Virus record (IMG/VR): IMGVR_UViG_3300042392_001828
Span: 1 to 32,784 of that record
Source of the DNA: a virus
Direction: 5' to 3' (one strand)
DNA length: 32,784 nucleotides
The notes beneath the pieces were generated by a model, which saw only the letters and a list, made by a program, of their open reading frames with translations, was not told where the DNA came from and made no database searches. Both the position numbers and the translations under genes were made by a program. Numbering within the stretch: the stretch's first letter is position 1; each line of letters opens with the position of its first letter. Shown here piece after piece: positions 1 through 6,202 of this stretch.

Positions 1-524
1 GGCTCCAGGCCAGCATCCTGCCGCGCGGCTTCCACCTTCTTCGCGGGGGTGTTGGCTGCGGGCTTCTTAGCCTCTGCGGCCTTTGCCGCCTGGACTGCGG
101 TAACGGTCGATGCCTGCCCCGTTGGCTCTTGAAGGTAGGCTTCGATCTTCGGATTCTCTTCGCCCGCCTTGTTGACGTAGCTACCCGTCTCAATGTTGAC
201 CCGCCGACCCTGGAGCTTGCCTTCGTCCCAATCCTCACCGCGGATCGGAGGCGCGACACCAGCCGCGCGGGCAACGGCGCTAATCTTCCCCAAGAAGTTC
301 GTTGGGATCGAATCGAACACGCGGTAGCGCCCGTGTTCGTGGATGACATCGATCCAGAGGGAAAGGCAGTCGCCGCTGGGGTTGCGCTCGTTGACGCGCC
401 AGCCCGGCTTGATTTCCGACCGCTCAATCGTGGCAAGGTACTTGCCGTGAGGAAGGCAACCCTTCGGGGCTTGCGCCTGCTCACCAACAACATCCGTAGG
501 AAACTCATCCCAATTGATCCTCAT
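1..524 (-). CDS. ssDNA-binding-like phage protein (DUF669 style), C-terminus cut by window
   Basis: The protein starts MRINWDEFP at 524 and runs off the left edge after about 174 codons. The first ~130 residues read as a compact beta-rich domain that includes GKYLATIERSEIK and ENPKIEAYL. This is the layout I associate with DUF669-type phage proteins, which often act as single-strand DNA-binding proteins beside recombinases. The visible C-terminal part is an Ala/Lys/Pro-rich linker (AKAAEAKKPAANTPAKK), as is common before an acidic SSB tail. Its ATG overlaps the stop of the upstream gene (ATGA), so it is translationally coupled within the leftward early operon. It lies downstream of the RecA-like ATPase, which fits a recombination/replication module. 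The family assignment is by eye. Confidence 0.65.
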   Translation of the reverse strand, partial: MRINWDEFPTDVVGEQAQAPKGCLPHGKYLATIERSEIKPGWRVNERNPSGDCLSLWIDVIHEHGRYRVFDSIPTNFLGKISAVARAAGVAPPIRGEDWDEGKLQGRRVNIETGSYVNKAGEENPKIEAYLQEPTGQASTVTAVQAAKAAEAKKPAANTPAKKVEAARQDAGLE

Positions 525-748
525 CCGTGAATCTCCGGTTTCGCCTGTTCTCCGATCTTCGCCGCGCCGTCCGTGGCGATTTGCTGAACCTCAACCAAGA
601 ATCGATCAACGCTCATTTGGCCGAAATCAAAAGACCGTAGCGCCCGCCGAATCTCCTCAACACGGCTTTCGCGTTGAGCTATCGCCGCGGCATCTTCCGC
701 CGCCTTCTCTTTGCGCCGGGCCCAGGGGGTCTTGTCATGCCACGGCAT
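521..748 (-). CDS. small early protein of unknown function, 75 aa
   Basis: The protein is 75 residues long, starting MPWHDKTPWARRKEKAA. It is charged and largely helical (AAIAQRESRVEEIRRALRSF) and shows no membrane segment or recognisable domain. I chose the ATG at 748 because GGGAGGGGG sits 6 bases upstream of it. The longer open frame to 823 adds only a basic, low-quality stretch. It overlaps the end of the upstream gene by 14 bases and the next gene by ATGA. It therefore belongs to the same early transcript, between the ATPase group and the SSB-like gene. Unknown function. Confidence 0.6.
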   Translation of the reverse strand: MPWHDKTPWARRKEKAAEDAAAIAQRESRVEEIRRALRSFDFGQMSVDRFLVEVQQIATDGAAKIGEQAKPEIHG

Positions 749-1106
749 CGGTTGCCCCCTCCCGCTTCCAAGCTGCGGCCTCCGCAAGAATCTTGTTGGC
801 AGCGACCAACGCATTGCGGACAACGAGGGAAGTGTCGATGCTCCCCAGGGTTCGCGTTGCCCAATCGCAATCGGTCAAGACGCGACGAAGGGACGCAACC
901 AACAGCGGCGCGTATTCCGCGATCTGCTCATCATTAGGGCAGGGGGGAGGAACGCTATCCCTCAACTCACAGAAGGAATTGAACATGCGCGACCGATCCT
1001 GAATCGATCTCCTGCGGCGCTGCGCCATCTCCTCCAGAGGATCGAGCGGCTTTTGGTCCCGCTCCTCTTCGCTCAACTCAAACTGTGTACGCGGTGGCTG
1101 GTTCAT
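735..1106 (-). CDS. early protein of unknown function, 123 aa
   Basis: The protein is 123 residues long. It begins with a polar, probably disordered ~40-residue N-terminus (MNQPPRTQFELSEEERDQ) followed by a helical C-terminal half (APLLVASLRRVL and VVRNALVAANKILAEAAAW). Its ATG is coupled to the stop of the ATPase gene (ATGA at 1103-1106). I recognise no family. Its position between the RecA-like ATPase and the SSB-like protein suggests a role in DNA recombination or replication, by context only. Confidence 0.65.
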   Translation of the reverse strand: MNQPPRTQFELSEEERDQKPLDPLEEMAQRRRRSIQDRSRMFNSFCELRDSVPPPCPNDEQIAEYAPLLVASLRRVLTDCDWATRTLGSIDTSLVVRNALVAANKILAEAAAWKREGATDAVA

Positions 1107-1984
1107 CTGGCCTCCTGGGGGATCAAGAGCGCCGACAGTTCGACCGTCTCCTCTGCGGTCAATTCCCCTTCCTGGGCAAGCGCCTCGAGGCGCTGCCGAA
1201 ACTTTGCGGCGACCACTGGAGTAACACCAGCGGCAATGGCTTCCTTCGCGCGGGCATAAGCCGCGGATCGGATGGGAGGAGCTGCGGGAATCTCATGACC
1301 CGCCGCAAGCCATGCGGCAAGCCGCTTGCCCGTCTCAACGGAGATCGGCTTGGGGTCAGTGTTAAAGAGGTTCGTTCGATCCTTCGACACGGTTGCGAAG
1401 TGACCGTCGTGAACGAGGTCGAGAACGATAGTGAACTCGTATTCGACACCGTCGCGCGTCTCGGTTTTCATGCCGAGTTTGACAACCTTTTTTCGCCCGT
1501 TCTCCTCGACCTGGGCGGTTTCGGTCTTTGCCCTGCCAGTGGCGATGATGTGCGCCGATGATCGCAGCATGGCATCGATGAAAGCCCGATGCCTGGGCGT
1601 GATCTCTGAATAGGCGCTCCAAGTGTTGCCCTTGAACTTTGCCCGCGCAACCTCGTCAACCAGTTCCAAGCAACCGCCCTTGCCCGACCACTCATGGGAG
1701 ATCGAGTCAACTACGATGACTTCGTACCCAGCCGCTTCCGCGGTCTGAATCGCATCAATGTAGGACTCCGGGGTGAACGGAGGTTTCAGATCGATCACAT
1801 CGAAATCATGGAGCGAATCGTAGATATCCGAACTGCCTTGCTCGGTATCGATGATCACGCAGCGCCCGCCCAAACCCTTTGCAATCAAGATCGCTCCCCA
1901 GGTCTTTCCGCTGTTGCTGGGCCCCGTGAGAAGCAACCGTAATTTGGTTGCCGATCTCTTGGCCTTGCGAATCTGAATCGTCAT
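1103..1984 (-). CDS. RecA-like phage ATPase (AAA_24 / Sak4-type recombination protein)
   Basis: A 293-residue P-loop NTPase. The Walker A motif is GPSNSGKT at residues 21-28, a probable catalytic region is DTEQG (46-50), and the Walker B strand is VIVVDS (89-94). This compact RecA-core layout with a C-terminal tail is typical of the phage AAA_24 family, which includes the Sak4 single-strand-annealing proteins. It probably binds ssDNA with the SSB-like protein encoded downstream. I start it at the ATG at 1984, with AAGGACAAACAGGA just before it. The frame stays open to a TTG at 2143, but those extra 53 residues look non-coding and lack a ribosome-binding site. The 1985-2120 stretch upstream therefore holds no convincing gene. 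Confidence 0.8.
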   Translation of the reverse strand: MTIQIRKAKRSATKLRLLLTGPSNSGKTWGAILIAKGLGGRCVIIDTEQGSSDIYDSLHDFDVIDLKPPFTPESYIDAIQTAEAAGYEVIVVDSISHEWSGKGGCLELVDEVARAKFKGNTWSAYSEITPRHRAFIDAMLRSSAHIIATGRAKTETAQVEENGRKKVVKLGMKTETRDGVEYEFTIVLDLVHDGHFATVSKDRTNLFNTDPKPISVETGKRLAAWLAAGHEIPAAPPIRSAAYARAKEAIAAGVTPVVAAKFRQRLEALAQEGELTAEETVELSALLIPQEAR

Positions 1985-2120
1985 TCCTGTTTGTCCTTCC
2001 TGTTTCTGGTAATTGGAAAACCCGCTCGCCGGTCCATCGGTCTGCGGGACTGCGTCCGTACGTTGCCGAATCCAATCGGCTCCGATCCGCTGCCAGCCGT
2101 GGCCGCGGGCCCGTCCTTGG

Positions 2121-2390
2121 TCAATCGATGTTGCTGGGGTCAAGGTTCAGAACGTCCAGCGGGATGCCGTCATACTTCGGGGGGTCGATGCACTCTGGCC
2201 CCACCGAAATCCAGGCCCCGCTAATCTCCACAACCACCCGACCCGGTTCCGCCGATTGCACGATGCCGCGAAAGCGCCGCCCGCCAGCGCTCCCCGTGAC
2301 TTCCGCCCCCTCAAGAGGAAGCGGATAACAGCCGCTCGCCTCAATCATCCCCGTAACCGCACCCAGGTATTCACAGTTATGCGCGTCCAT
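2121..2390 (-). CDS. small early protein of unknown function, 89 aa
   Basis: An 89-residue acidic protein whose middle reads like a small beta-barrel (GAEVTGSAGGRRFRGIVQSA then GRVVVEISGAWISVG). No family is recognised. A very good ribosome-binding site (AAGGAGAAAAGTA before the ATG) lies inside the end of the CsrA-like gene, and the two genes overlap by 14 bases, so they are co-translated. It is followed by a 136-base stretch without a gene before the ATPase start. Confidence 0.65.
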   Translation of the reverse strand: MDAHNCEYLGAVTGMIEASGCYPLPLEGAEVTGSAGGRRFRGIVQSAEPGRVVVEISGAWISVGPECIDPPKYDGIPLDVLNLDPSNID

Positions 2391-2598
2391 TACTTTTCTC
2401 CTTGAGCTTTTCGGCTTCCCGTTCCCTCGCTTCGATACGTCGAAGCAATTCAGTTCGCCAGATATCGAACTCTGGCGCGTCTATCTCAATCTCAACCACA
2501 TCGCTATTGATGGCAGCAACGCGGATAAAAACGTCGTTTGCTTTGTCCTCGCCTTGCAGCGTGATTGACTGACCAAGGTTGCGCGATAGTCGAAGCAT
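2377..2598 (-). CDS. csrA: phage-encoded CsrA-family RNA-binding regulator
   Basis: A 73-residue homologue of CsrA, the small dimeric beta-protein that binds GGA motifs in mRNA leaders and blocks or activates translation. It starts MLRLSRNLGQSITL, matching the CsrA pattern MLxLxRxxGExxxI, with R6 and G9 kept. The strand FIRVAAINSDVVEIEIDAP and the following IWRTELLRRIE match the region around CsrA Arg44, here R48. These two arginines form the RNA-binding surface in known CsrA proteins. Differences are about five extra residues in the first loop (QGEDKAN) and a longer charged C-terminal helix (EAREREAEKLKEK). Its own start has GAGGAAC as ribosome-binding site, itself a possible autoregulatory GGA site. 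It is the second gene of the leftward early operon. Confidence 0.85.
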   Translation of the reverse strand: MLRLSRNLGQSITLQGEDKANDVFIRVAAINSDVVEIEIDAPEFDIWRTELLRRIEAREREAEKLKEKSNGRA

Positions 2599-2600
2599 GG

Positions 2601-3232
2601 TCAGTTCCTCAAATCGTCTTTGTGATGGAGCGCCTTACCCAGCGAGCAACGGCGCTGAAGCTCCGCGATCTTTGCCGCGCTTCCAGGGATGCAACGGGAG
2701 GGGGGAACGTTGCCCATCTCCTCCCAAACTTCATCGCGGATCGATGTCAACTCTTCGATGGCACGGCAAAGAGTGTCATCGAGGATCGATGAATCCCCTT
2801 CGGCGGCGCGGGCTGCGTAAGAATCGCCCTCTAGTCCCGATCCGCCTGCGCGTTTCGGGTCGCCGTAAAGTCCGACTGTGTGGCAAAGTTGAGCATGAAC
2901 GTGAACGACTCTTCGGAGCCATTGCGCAACCTTCGCGGGCACCGCTGCCGCGATGCGAGTGCGCCGACCCTCTGCGTTGCCCTGAATGATCGGCGCGTCC
3001 CGCCGCTCTTTCTTGCGTGTCGTTCCTCTGGTGCCCAGTTGGCTGCGATCTCCGCAGCGGCGGCGAGAATCTCTTGCTGCGAGGGATCGCCGGGCATCTG
3101 TTCGCAACAGGCATCCGCAACCATTCCCCAAGTCACGGCATAGCTCCGCGATATGAGCCCAGCGATCCTCTCGATTGGCACCCCTTGCCGATACCATTCC
3201 GCCAGTTGCGACGGCTGGACGCTGACGCGCAT
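2601..3232 (-). CDS. first early gene, possibly frameshifted; HTH-like N-terminus
   Basis: The N-terminal reading starts MRVSVQPSQLAEWYRQG at 3232 (GGAG six bases upstream; an alternative ATG lies at 3244). It reads well as a helix-turn-helix-like regulator up to about EIAANWAPEERHARK. That frame stays open to a stop at 2831, but its second half looks poor. The better protein continues in the -1 frame from about 3017 (DAPIIQGNAEGRR, then AIEELTSIRDEVWEEMG) to a stop at 2601-2603. Either two overlapping genes, a -1 frameshift near 3010-3040, or a one-base assembly error would explain this. The coordinates given span the combined product. It is the first gene after the leftward early promoter and just precedes csrA. 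Function unknown. Confidence 0.45.
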
Positions 3233-3360
3233 TGGTTGCTCCATGCAATGAAGCGCAAGAGCGCGAGACGTTGCGAACGCTGGCCTTTCGGCCCCTCGTC
3301 AACGACTTGCCCAACGGGGCTGCGTCCTTGCTCATATCCATTCCCCAGGCTTTCCATTCG

Positions 3361-3379
3361 CAACCGTGTTTCGCGGTTG
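3361..3379 (-). promoter_or_regulatory. hairpin at the 5' end of the early leftward transcript
   Basis: The arms CAACCG and CGGTTG, separated by 7 bases, can fold just downstream of the expected start (about 3384) of the leftward promoter. A 5'-terminal stem of this kind can stabilise mRNA or present a binding loop. The rest of the leader to 3233, about 130 bases, shows no convincing gene. Confidence 0.4.
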
Positions 3380-3390
3380 GATGGGGGGGA

Positions 3391-3411
3391 TTTCTAAGGG
3401 ATGCCTAGAAA
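3391..3411. promoter_or_regulatory. operator O1 (dyad)
   Basis: A 21-base dyad with arms TTTCTA and TAGAAA around nine bases. Its right half read inward (TTTCTAGGC) resembles the halves of the second dyad 14 bases away (TTTCCTAGG and TTTCTTAGG), which argues for one protein binding both. It overlaps the -10 and spacer of the leftward promoter. The XRE protein encoded at 3979-4239 is the obvious candidate binder. Confidence 0.6.
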
Positions 3412-3419
3412 ATCGTCAA
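3391..3419 (-). promoter_or_regulatory. leftward early promoter (sigma70-like)
   Basis: On the minus strand TTGACG (3419-3414) is followed by a 17-base spacer and TAGAAA (3396-3391). That is 5/6 and 4/6 matches to the -35 and -10 consensus at ideal spacing. It faces the early operon, and the first dyad operator covers its spacer and -10, so a repressor bound there would block it. Confidence 0.65.
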
Positions 3420-3421
3420 GG

Positions 3422-3449
3422 GCATTTCCTAGGGGGGCCTAAGAAATGC
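3422..3449. promoter_or_regulatory. operator O2 (near-perfect 28-base dyad)
   Basis: The left arm GCATTTCCTAGG and right arm CCTAAGAAATGC pair with one mismatch around four G bases. The half-site TTTCyTAGG is shared with O1. It lies between the leftward promoter and the plus-strand ferritin-like gene. It could therefore control rightward transcription or provide cooperative repressor binding. As RNA it would also fold, but there is no clean U-run typical of a terminator on the minus strand. Confidence 0.55.
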
Positions 3450-3511
3450 TTTTTTGTGGCAGGATGATGCCGTTTTCACCCCTCTTGAGGCGGCGCAGCG
3501 CGCCGGAAAAA

Positions 3512-3982
3512 ATGCCCACCGCACCAACCGAAATCATTGACGCGCTTCAGGCTTCGATCCGCCTTCACTGGACCGCGGTCGAGAACTACCTAAGCCAAGC
3601 GGAACACGTCGCGCGATGGGGGTACGGACTGCTTGCCGAACGGTTCCGCGGGGATGCCGAAGAGGAGAGGGGGCATCTCGTCGCGCTGATGGCGCGCTTG
3701 GAATACTTCGATGCCGCGCCGTCGTTCGTCCACCAGTTCCCCGTTTGGCCGCGGCACGATGTGCCGGGCATCCTCGCCTACGATCTGGAGCTTGAGCGCA
3801 AAGCCGCGGAGGTCGAACGCGCGAACGTCATCGCGGCCCGGGCCTACGGTTGCGAAACCACCGCGGGGATTTTCGCGGCGCTCCTCAAGGATTCGGAGGA
3901 GTCAATCGGGAGGATCGAAGCCGATCAAAGAGTGATCGAGGCTATTGGCCTGGAGAACTGGCTACCCAACTACATTGGCTAG
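3512..3982 (+). CDS. bacterioferritin-like (ferritin-fold) protein
   Basis: A 156-residue protein, the length of bacterioferritin (about 158), with four long helices in the right order. Helix A reads TAVENYLSQAEHVARWGYGL. Helix B is EEERGHLVALMARLEYF, with the E52..H55 pair of the ExxH iron motif. Helix C is ILAYDLELERKAAEVERANV, with E95. Helix D reads KDSEESIGRIEADQ, and the C-terminus IEAIGLENWLPNYI resembles the end of bacterioferritin. By eye alignment the helix A Glu is His19, the helix D Glu/His pair is replaced by serines, and the haem Met is Arg. Iron oxidation may therefore be altered or lost. I chose the ATG at 3512; ATGs at 3464 and 3467 are alternatives. It converges with and overlaps the repressor gene by four bases. 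Confidence 0.6.
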   Translation: MPTAPTEIIDALQASIRLHWTAVENYLSQAEHVARWGYGLLAERFRGDAEEERGHLVALMARLEYFDAAPSFVHQFPVWPRHDVPGILAYDLELERKAAEVERANVIAARAYGCETTAGIFAALLKDSEESIGRIEADQRVIEAIGLENWLPNYIG

Positions 3983-4239
3983 CGGGCCCGGGGCCAGAGA
4001 CGATCCAGAGAAACCCCCAGGGCATCCGCCAGAGCGCGGAGCGTGGAAACCCTGGGGTCAACCGTATCGCCCCCGACGATGGCATAGACAGAGACTTCCG
4101 ACAGGCTTGCCGCTGCGGCAAGTTGCTGAACGTTCATCCCGCGGGCTTTCGCGTAGCGAGTGATCCGCTCCCCCGCTGGGCAAAGGGGGCGGGACCGGGG
4201 GCGACCCTTGCCCCGCGGTTTTTCGCTTGCCGTTGCCAT
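3979..4239 (-). CDS. XRE-family HTH regulator, probable phage repressor
   Basis: An 86-residue protein with a basic N-terminal tail (MATASEKPRGKGRPRSRP) and a classic Cro/CI helix-turn-helix. In that domain MNVQQLAAAASLSEVSVYAI is followed by STLRALADALGVSLDRLW. There is no peptidase or large dimerisation domain, so it is smaller than lambda CI. The start at 4239 has CGGAG nine bases upstream. It lies between attP and the ferritin-like gene. The two dyads at 3391-3449 are its most likely targets, which would make it the lysogeny repressor of the leftward early operon. Binding is inferred, not shown. Confidence 0.75.
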   Translation of the reverse strand: MATASEKPRGKGRPRSRPLCPAGERITRYAKARGMNVQQLAAAASLSEVSVYAIVGGDTVDPRVSTLRALADALGVSLDRLWPRAR

Positions 4240-4289
4240 TTGGGCTAACTCCGATTTGCCCCACCGGGGGGGGTCTGCGTAGATTCTTT

Positions 4290-4347
4290 TGGAATACACC
4301 CCGCTGGGCTCGAACCAGCAACCTTCGGTTCCGTAGACCGATGCTCT
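4290..4347 (-). other. putative attP: 3' part of a tRNA-Arg(ACG) gene
   Basis: Read on the minus strand, this stretch is the 3' part of a tRNA. It holds the end of the D-arm (TTTAGAGCA), an anticodon stem TCGGT/ACCGA around the loop CTACGGA (anticodon ACG, arginine), a variable AGGTT, and a T-arm GCTGG-TTCGAGC-CCAGC. A 3' acceptor strand GGGGTGT plus A follows. The 5' acceptor strand and most of the D-arm are missing, and the adjacent G/C runs do not replace them, so it is not a tRNA gene. A tRNA 3' fragment directly upstream of an integrase is the standard form of attP. The host attB is predicted to be its tRNA-Arg(ACG) gene. Confidence 0.8.
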
Positions 4348-4419
4348 AAACCCCCGCCGGGGGGGTAGCGCCCCCGTATTGGGCTGCGCTTAGTAGGAGC
4401 GGGGATGAACAAAAGGGCA

Positions 4420-4446
4420 AGGAAGCCTCAACAAAGGGAGCTTCCT
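4420..4446 (+). promoter_or_regulatory. int: hairpin over the integrase ribosome-binding site
   Basis: AGGAAGC (4420-4426) pairs with GCTTCCT (4440-4446), leaving a 13-base loop that contains most of the ribosome-binding site AAGGGAG. This could dampen integrase translation. The rest of 4348-4448 has a G/C-rich hairpin (CCCCC/GGGGG near 4351-4365) but no clear promoter. Confidence 0.35.
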
Positions 4447-4448
4447 AG

Positions 4449-5318
4449 ATGTCCACCGATAAAATGACGCTCTCGCGGTATCTCCGCGAGGACTATTGCT
4501 TGACCCACGAAATCGGGGTCGAAACCCAGCGGCAATACGAAATCGCCGTGCGGCTGTTTGAGCGCTGGAGCGGGGGCCCGGTCCCTCTTTCCGCCCTCGA
4601 TCCCCTCAAGGTGTCCGCTTGGCTCCGCGATCTTTCCGCGGATCGTTCCCCATCGACCGTGAGGGCAAAGCGGGTTCAGGTCATGTCCCTTTGGCGCGCC
4701 GCCGCAGACGATGGGCTTTGCTTGCCTCCCCTTCGCAGAGTGCGAAGTGTCCGCGTCCCCGCGAAAGACCCGGTGGCCTGGACCCACGCGGATGTTTGCC
4801 AACTCCTAGCGGCGACTGCCCGCCTTCAGCGCTGGCACCCCTGCGGCCTGCGCCGTTCCGATTGGTGGGCCCTCGCGGTACGGGTCGCCTGGGATACGGG
4901 CCTCCGCTGGGGAGACATGGTCAGCATCCGCGTTGACCAGATCAACGAGGGAGGGGTTTTGCGGATGACTCAATCGAAAGTCCAGCGCCCAATCCTCTGC
5001 CAGCTTTCCCTGGGGACGTTCGCAGCCGCGAGGGCATCGGTTGATCGTTGCCCCCGGGGCATCCTTCTTCCCTGGGCAGGGAGTCACGAAACCTTTTCCC
5101 AACAGGTTTCCCATCTGGTCAGGCTCGCAGGCATCCGCGCGGGAACGTGGAAATGGCTTCGCCGCGGATCGGCAACGGACGTTGAGCTAATCGAGCGCGG
5201 CGCGGCAACGGCTCACCTAGGGCATCGTCCAGGGTCGCGGATCGCTGCGGACAACTACCTCGATCCCGCGATCCTTGGAGCCAATCGCCCCGCCCCCCGG
5301 GAACTTCGCTACGGTTGA
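4449..5318 (+). CDS. int: tyrosine recombinase, phage integrase
   Basis: 289 residues. The N-terminal ~105 residues form a SAM-like core-binding domain (TQRQYEIAVRLFERW then PSTVRAKRVQVMSLWRAA). The catalytic domain follows, with R153 (DTGLRWGD), K177 (QSKVQR), R238 (box II KWLRRGSAT), H259 (AHLGH) and the nucleophile Y270 (NYLDP). The usual box II His (HxxR) is Lys235 here; I recall similar WLRR motifs in integrases of planctomycete elements, so it is likely a family trait rather than damage. The start has AAGGGAG upstream. attP lies immediately before the gene. The enzyme would integrate the phage into the host tRNA-Arg gene and, with a directionality factor, excise it. Confidence 0.9.
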   Translation: MSTDKMTLSRYLREDYCLTHEIGVETQRQYEIAVRLFERWSGGPVPLSALDPLKVSAWLRDLSADRSPSTVRAKRVQVMSLWRAAADDGLCLPPLRRVRSVRVPAKDPVAWTHADVCQLLAATARLQRWHPCGLRRSDWWALAVRVAWDTGLRWGDMVSIRVDQINEGGVLRMTQSKVQRPILCQLSLGTFAAARASVDRCPRGILLPWAGSHETFSQQVSHLVRLAGIRAGTWKWLRRGSATDVELIERGAATAHLGHRPGSRIAADNYLDPAILGANRPAPRELRYG

Positions 5319-5374
5319 CGAGTGGAGATTGTCGATTTAGGATTGGCGGTCCTCAACTCCCAGGAATGACCCAA

Positions 5375-5575
5375 ATGAAAATCGACCCTGCCCAGTACGT
5401 CCGCGTGGGAACCGCCGCAAAGCTCATGAACGTGACGAGGGCCTACGTCAATCGATTGATTGCGGACAACCGATTGCCAGCCATCGAAATTGACGGTCAA
5501 AACTTCGTCCGCGAAAAAGACGCGCTGGCCTTTGAGCGGCAACCGGGCATGGGGCGACCGAAGAAAGACGCATGA
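5375..5575 (+). CDS. small HTH protein, excisionase-like
   Basis: 66 residues with a winged-helix/MerR-like DNA-binding pattern. VGTAAKLMNVTRAYVNRLIA is followed by a short turn, LPAIEIDGQNFVREKDALAF. This is the arrangement of HTH_17/excisionase-like domains. Two in-frame ATGs exist (5366 and 5375). I prefer 5375 because AGGA lies eight bases before it. Directly downstream of int and overlapping the next gene (ATGA), it is a good candidate recombination directionality factor. A general transcription factor is also possible. Confidence 0.7.
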   Translation: MKIDPAQYVRVGTAAKLMNVTRAYVNRLIADNRLPAIEIDGQNFVREKDALAFERQPGMGRPKKDA

Positions 5576-5856
5576 AGAACAACCCGCAATGGATGCTCGT
5601 TCTCGATGACGATGGCAAGCGCACCCCGTTCGCGGGAGTCAACTTTGCCAACCGTCCAGGCCCTCCGCTCCCGCGGCCTGGGCACCCTATCCGCATCAAC
5701 GGGGGGTTTTTCTTCGTCTCCTCCATCACTCCCCTAACCGCGGACTACCAGCGGCTAGAGGTTGTCGTGATGAAGACCAACCGGGACGATTTCGCGGAAT
5801 TGGCTGGGCTGAAATCCAAGCCTAGGCCCCCCCGCCGCAAGCGCTTTCGCGGCTGA
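5572..5856 (+). CDS. small protein of unknown function after int/xis
   Basis: 94 residues, starting MKNNPQWMLVLDDDG and ending in a very basic tail (KSKPRPPRRKRFRG) that could contact nucleic acid. A hydrophobic strand-like segment, RINGGFFFVSSITPL, is visible, but there is no membrane helix long enough to span. It is coupled to the HTH gene by ATGA and followed at once by a terminator, so it is the last gene of the integrase transcript. Not recognised. Confidence 0.65.
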   Translation: MKNNPQWMLVLDDDGKRTPFAGVNFANRPGPPLPRPGHPIRINGGFFFVSSITPLTADYQRLEVVVMKTNRDDFAELAGLKSKPRPPRRKRFRG

Positions 5857-5880
5857 AACCCCAGCAACTCCGGGGTTTTT
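5857..5880 (+). terminator. rho-independent terminator of the integrase operon
   Basis: AACCCC pairs with GGGGTT around a nine-base loop, followed by TTTTT. It lies right after the stop of the preceding gene. It insulates the integrase operon from the promoter block at 5890-5950. Confidence 0.7.
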
Positions 5881-5888
5881 CGCTTTCC

Positions 5889-5952
5889 CGAAAAATCTTT
5901 TCTCAACCCCTTGCCATGCTATATCCGATTGGATACAGTAGGGCAGACGAGA
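5889..5952 (+). promoter_or_regulatory. promoter/operator block P3 (plus-strand copy)
   Basis: The order is A-tract AAAAATCTTTT, -35 TTGCCA (5911-5916), a 17-base spacer, and -10 TACAGT (5934-5939). The dyad TATCCGATTGGATA (5922-5935) covers the spacer and the start of the -10. A downstream GGGCAGACGA follows. The same ordered elements recur on the minus strand at 31803-31868 and 32181-32247, so this is a conserved promoter with a built-in operator. It drives the genes at 5983-7200. Confidence 0.75.
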
Positions 5953-5982
5953 ACGAAACCCAGGAACAAAGGAACCTCGACC

Positions 5983-6192
5983 ATGACTCACCGCGTCACC
6001 CGCAGCACGAAGAACGGTTGGACGAAGACTGACCGCTACACCTACACCCACGTTTCGGGCCTGCGGGTTGTCCGCAACGTCAACACGAATCGCTGGACGG
6101 TCGCCGGGGCTTCGGCCAATGACGGTGCCGAATACAAAACCCTTTGGCTTGCCATGTATGCGGCCAACAAGACCGCAGCGGAATGGGCCTGA
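5983..6192 (+). CDS. small accessory protein, 69 aa
   Basis: 69 residues (MTHRVTRSTKNGWTKTDRY...), basic at the N-terminus, with a likely beta-sheet middle (HVSGLRVVRNVNTNRWTV) and a helical end (YKTLWLAMYAANKTAAEW). No family is recognised. It is the first gene behind promoter P3. Its leader contains two GGA motifs (CCCAGGAACAAAGGAACC), the second serving as ribosome-binding site. The start at 5983 is supported by that site; an earlier in-frame start at 5911 would lie in the promoter. Confidence 0.7.
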   Translation: MTHRVTRSTKNGWTKTDRYTYTHVSGLRVVRNVNTNRWTVAGASANDGAEYKTLWLAMYAANKTAAEWA

Positions 6193-6202
6193 CCCCAGGC
6201 CA

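Noticed and set aside
129-530. Plus-strand open frame at the left edge
   Set aside because: The opposite strand encodes the SSB-like protein with a coupled start; the plus frame is its shadow.
1985-2143. N-terminal extension of the ATPase from a TTG
   Set aside because: The Walker A motif is at the normal distance from the ATG at 1984, and the TTG has no ribosome-binding site.
4290-4347. A tRNA-Arg gene
   Set aside because: Only the 3' part is present. The 5' acceptor strand and D-stem are missing, so it cannot fold into a tRNA and is better read as attP.
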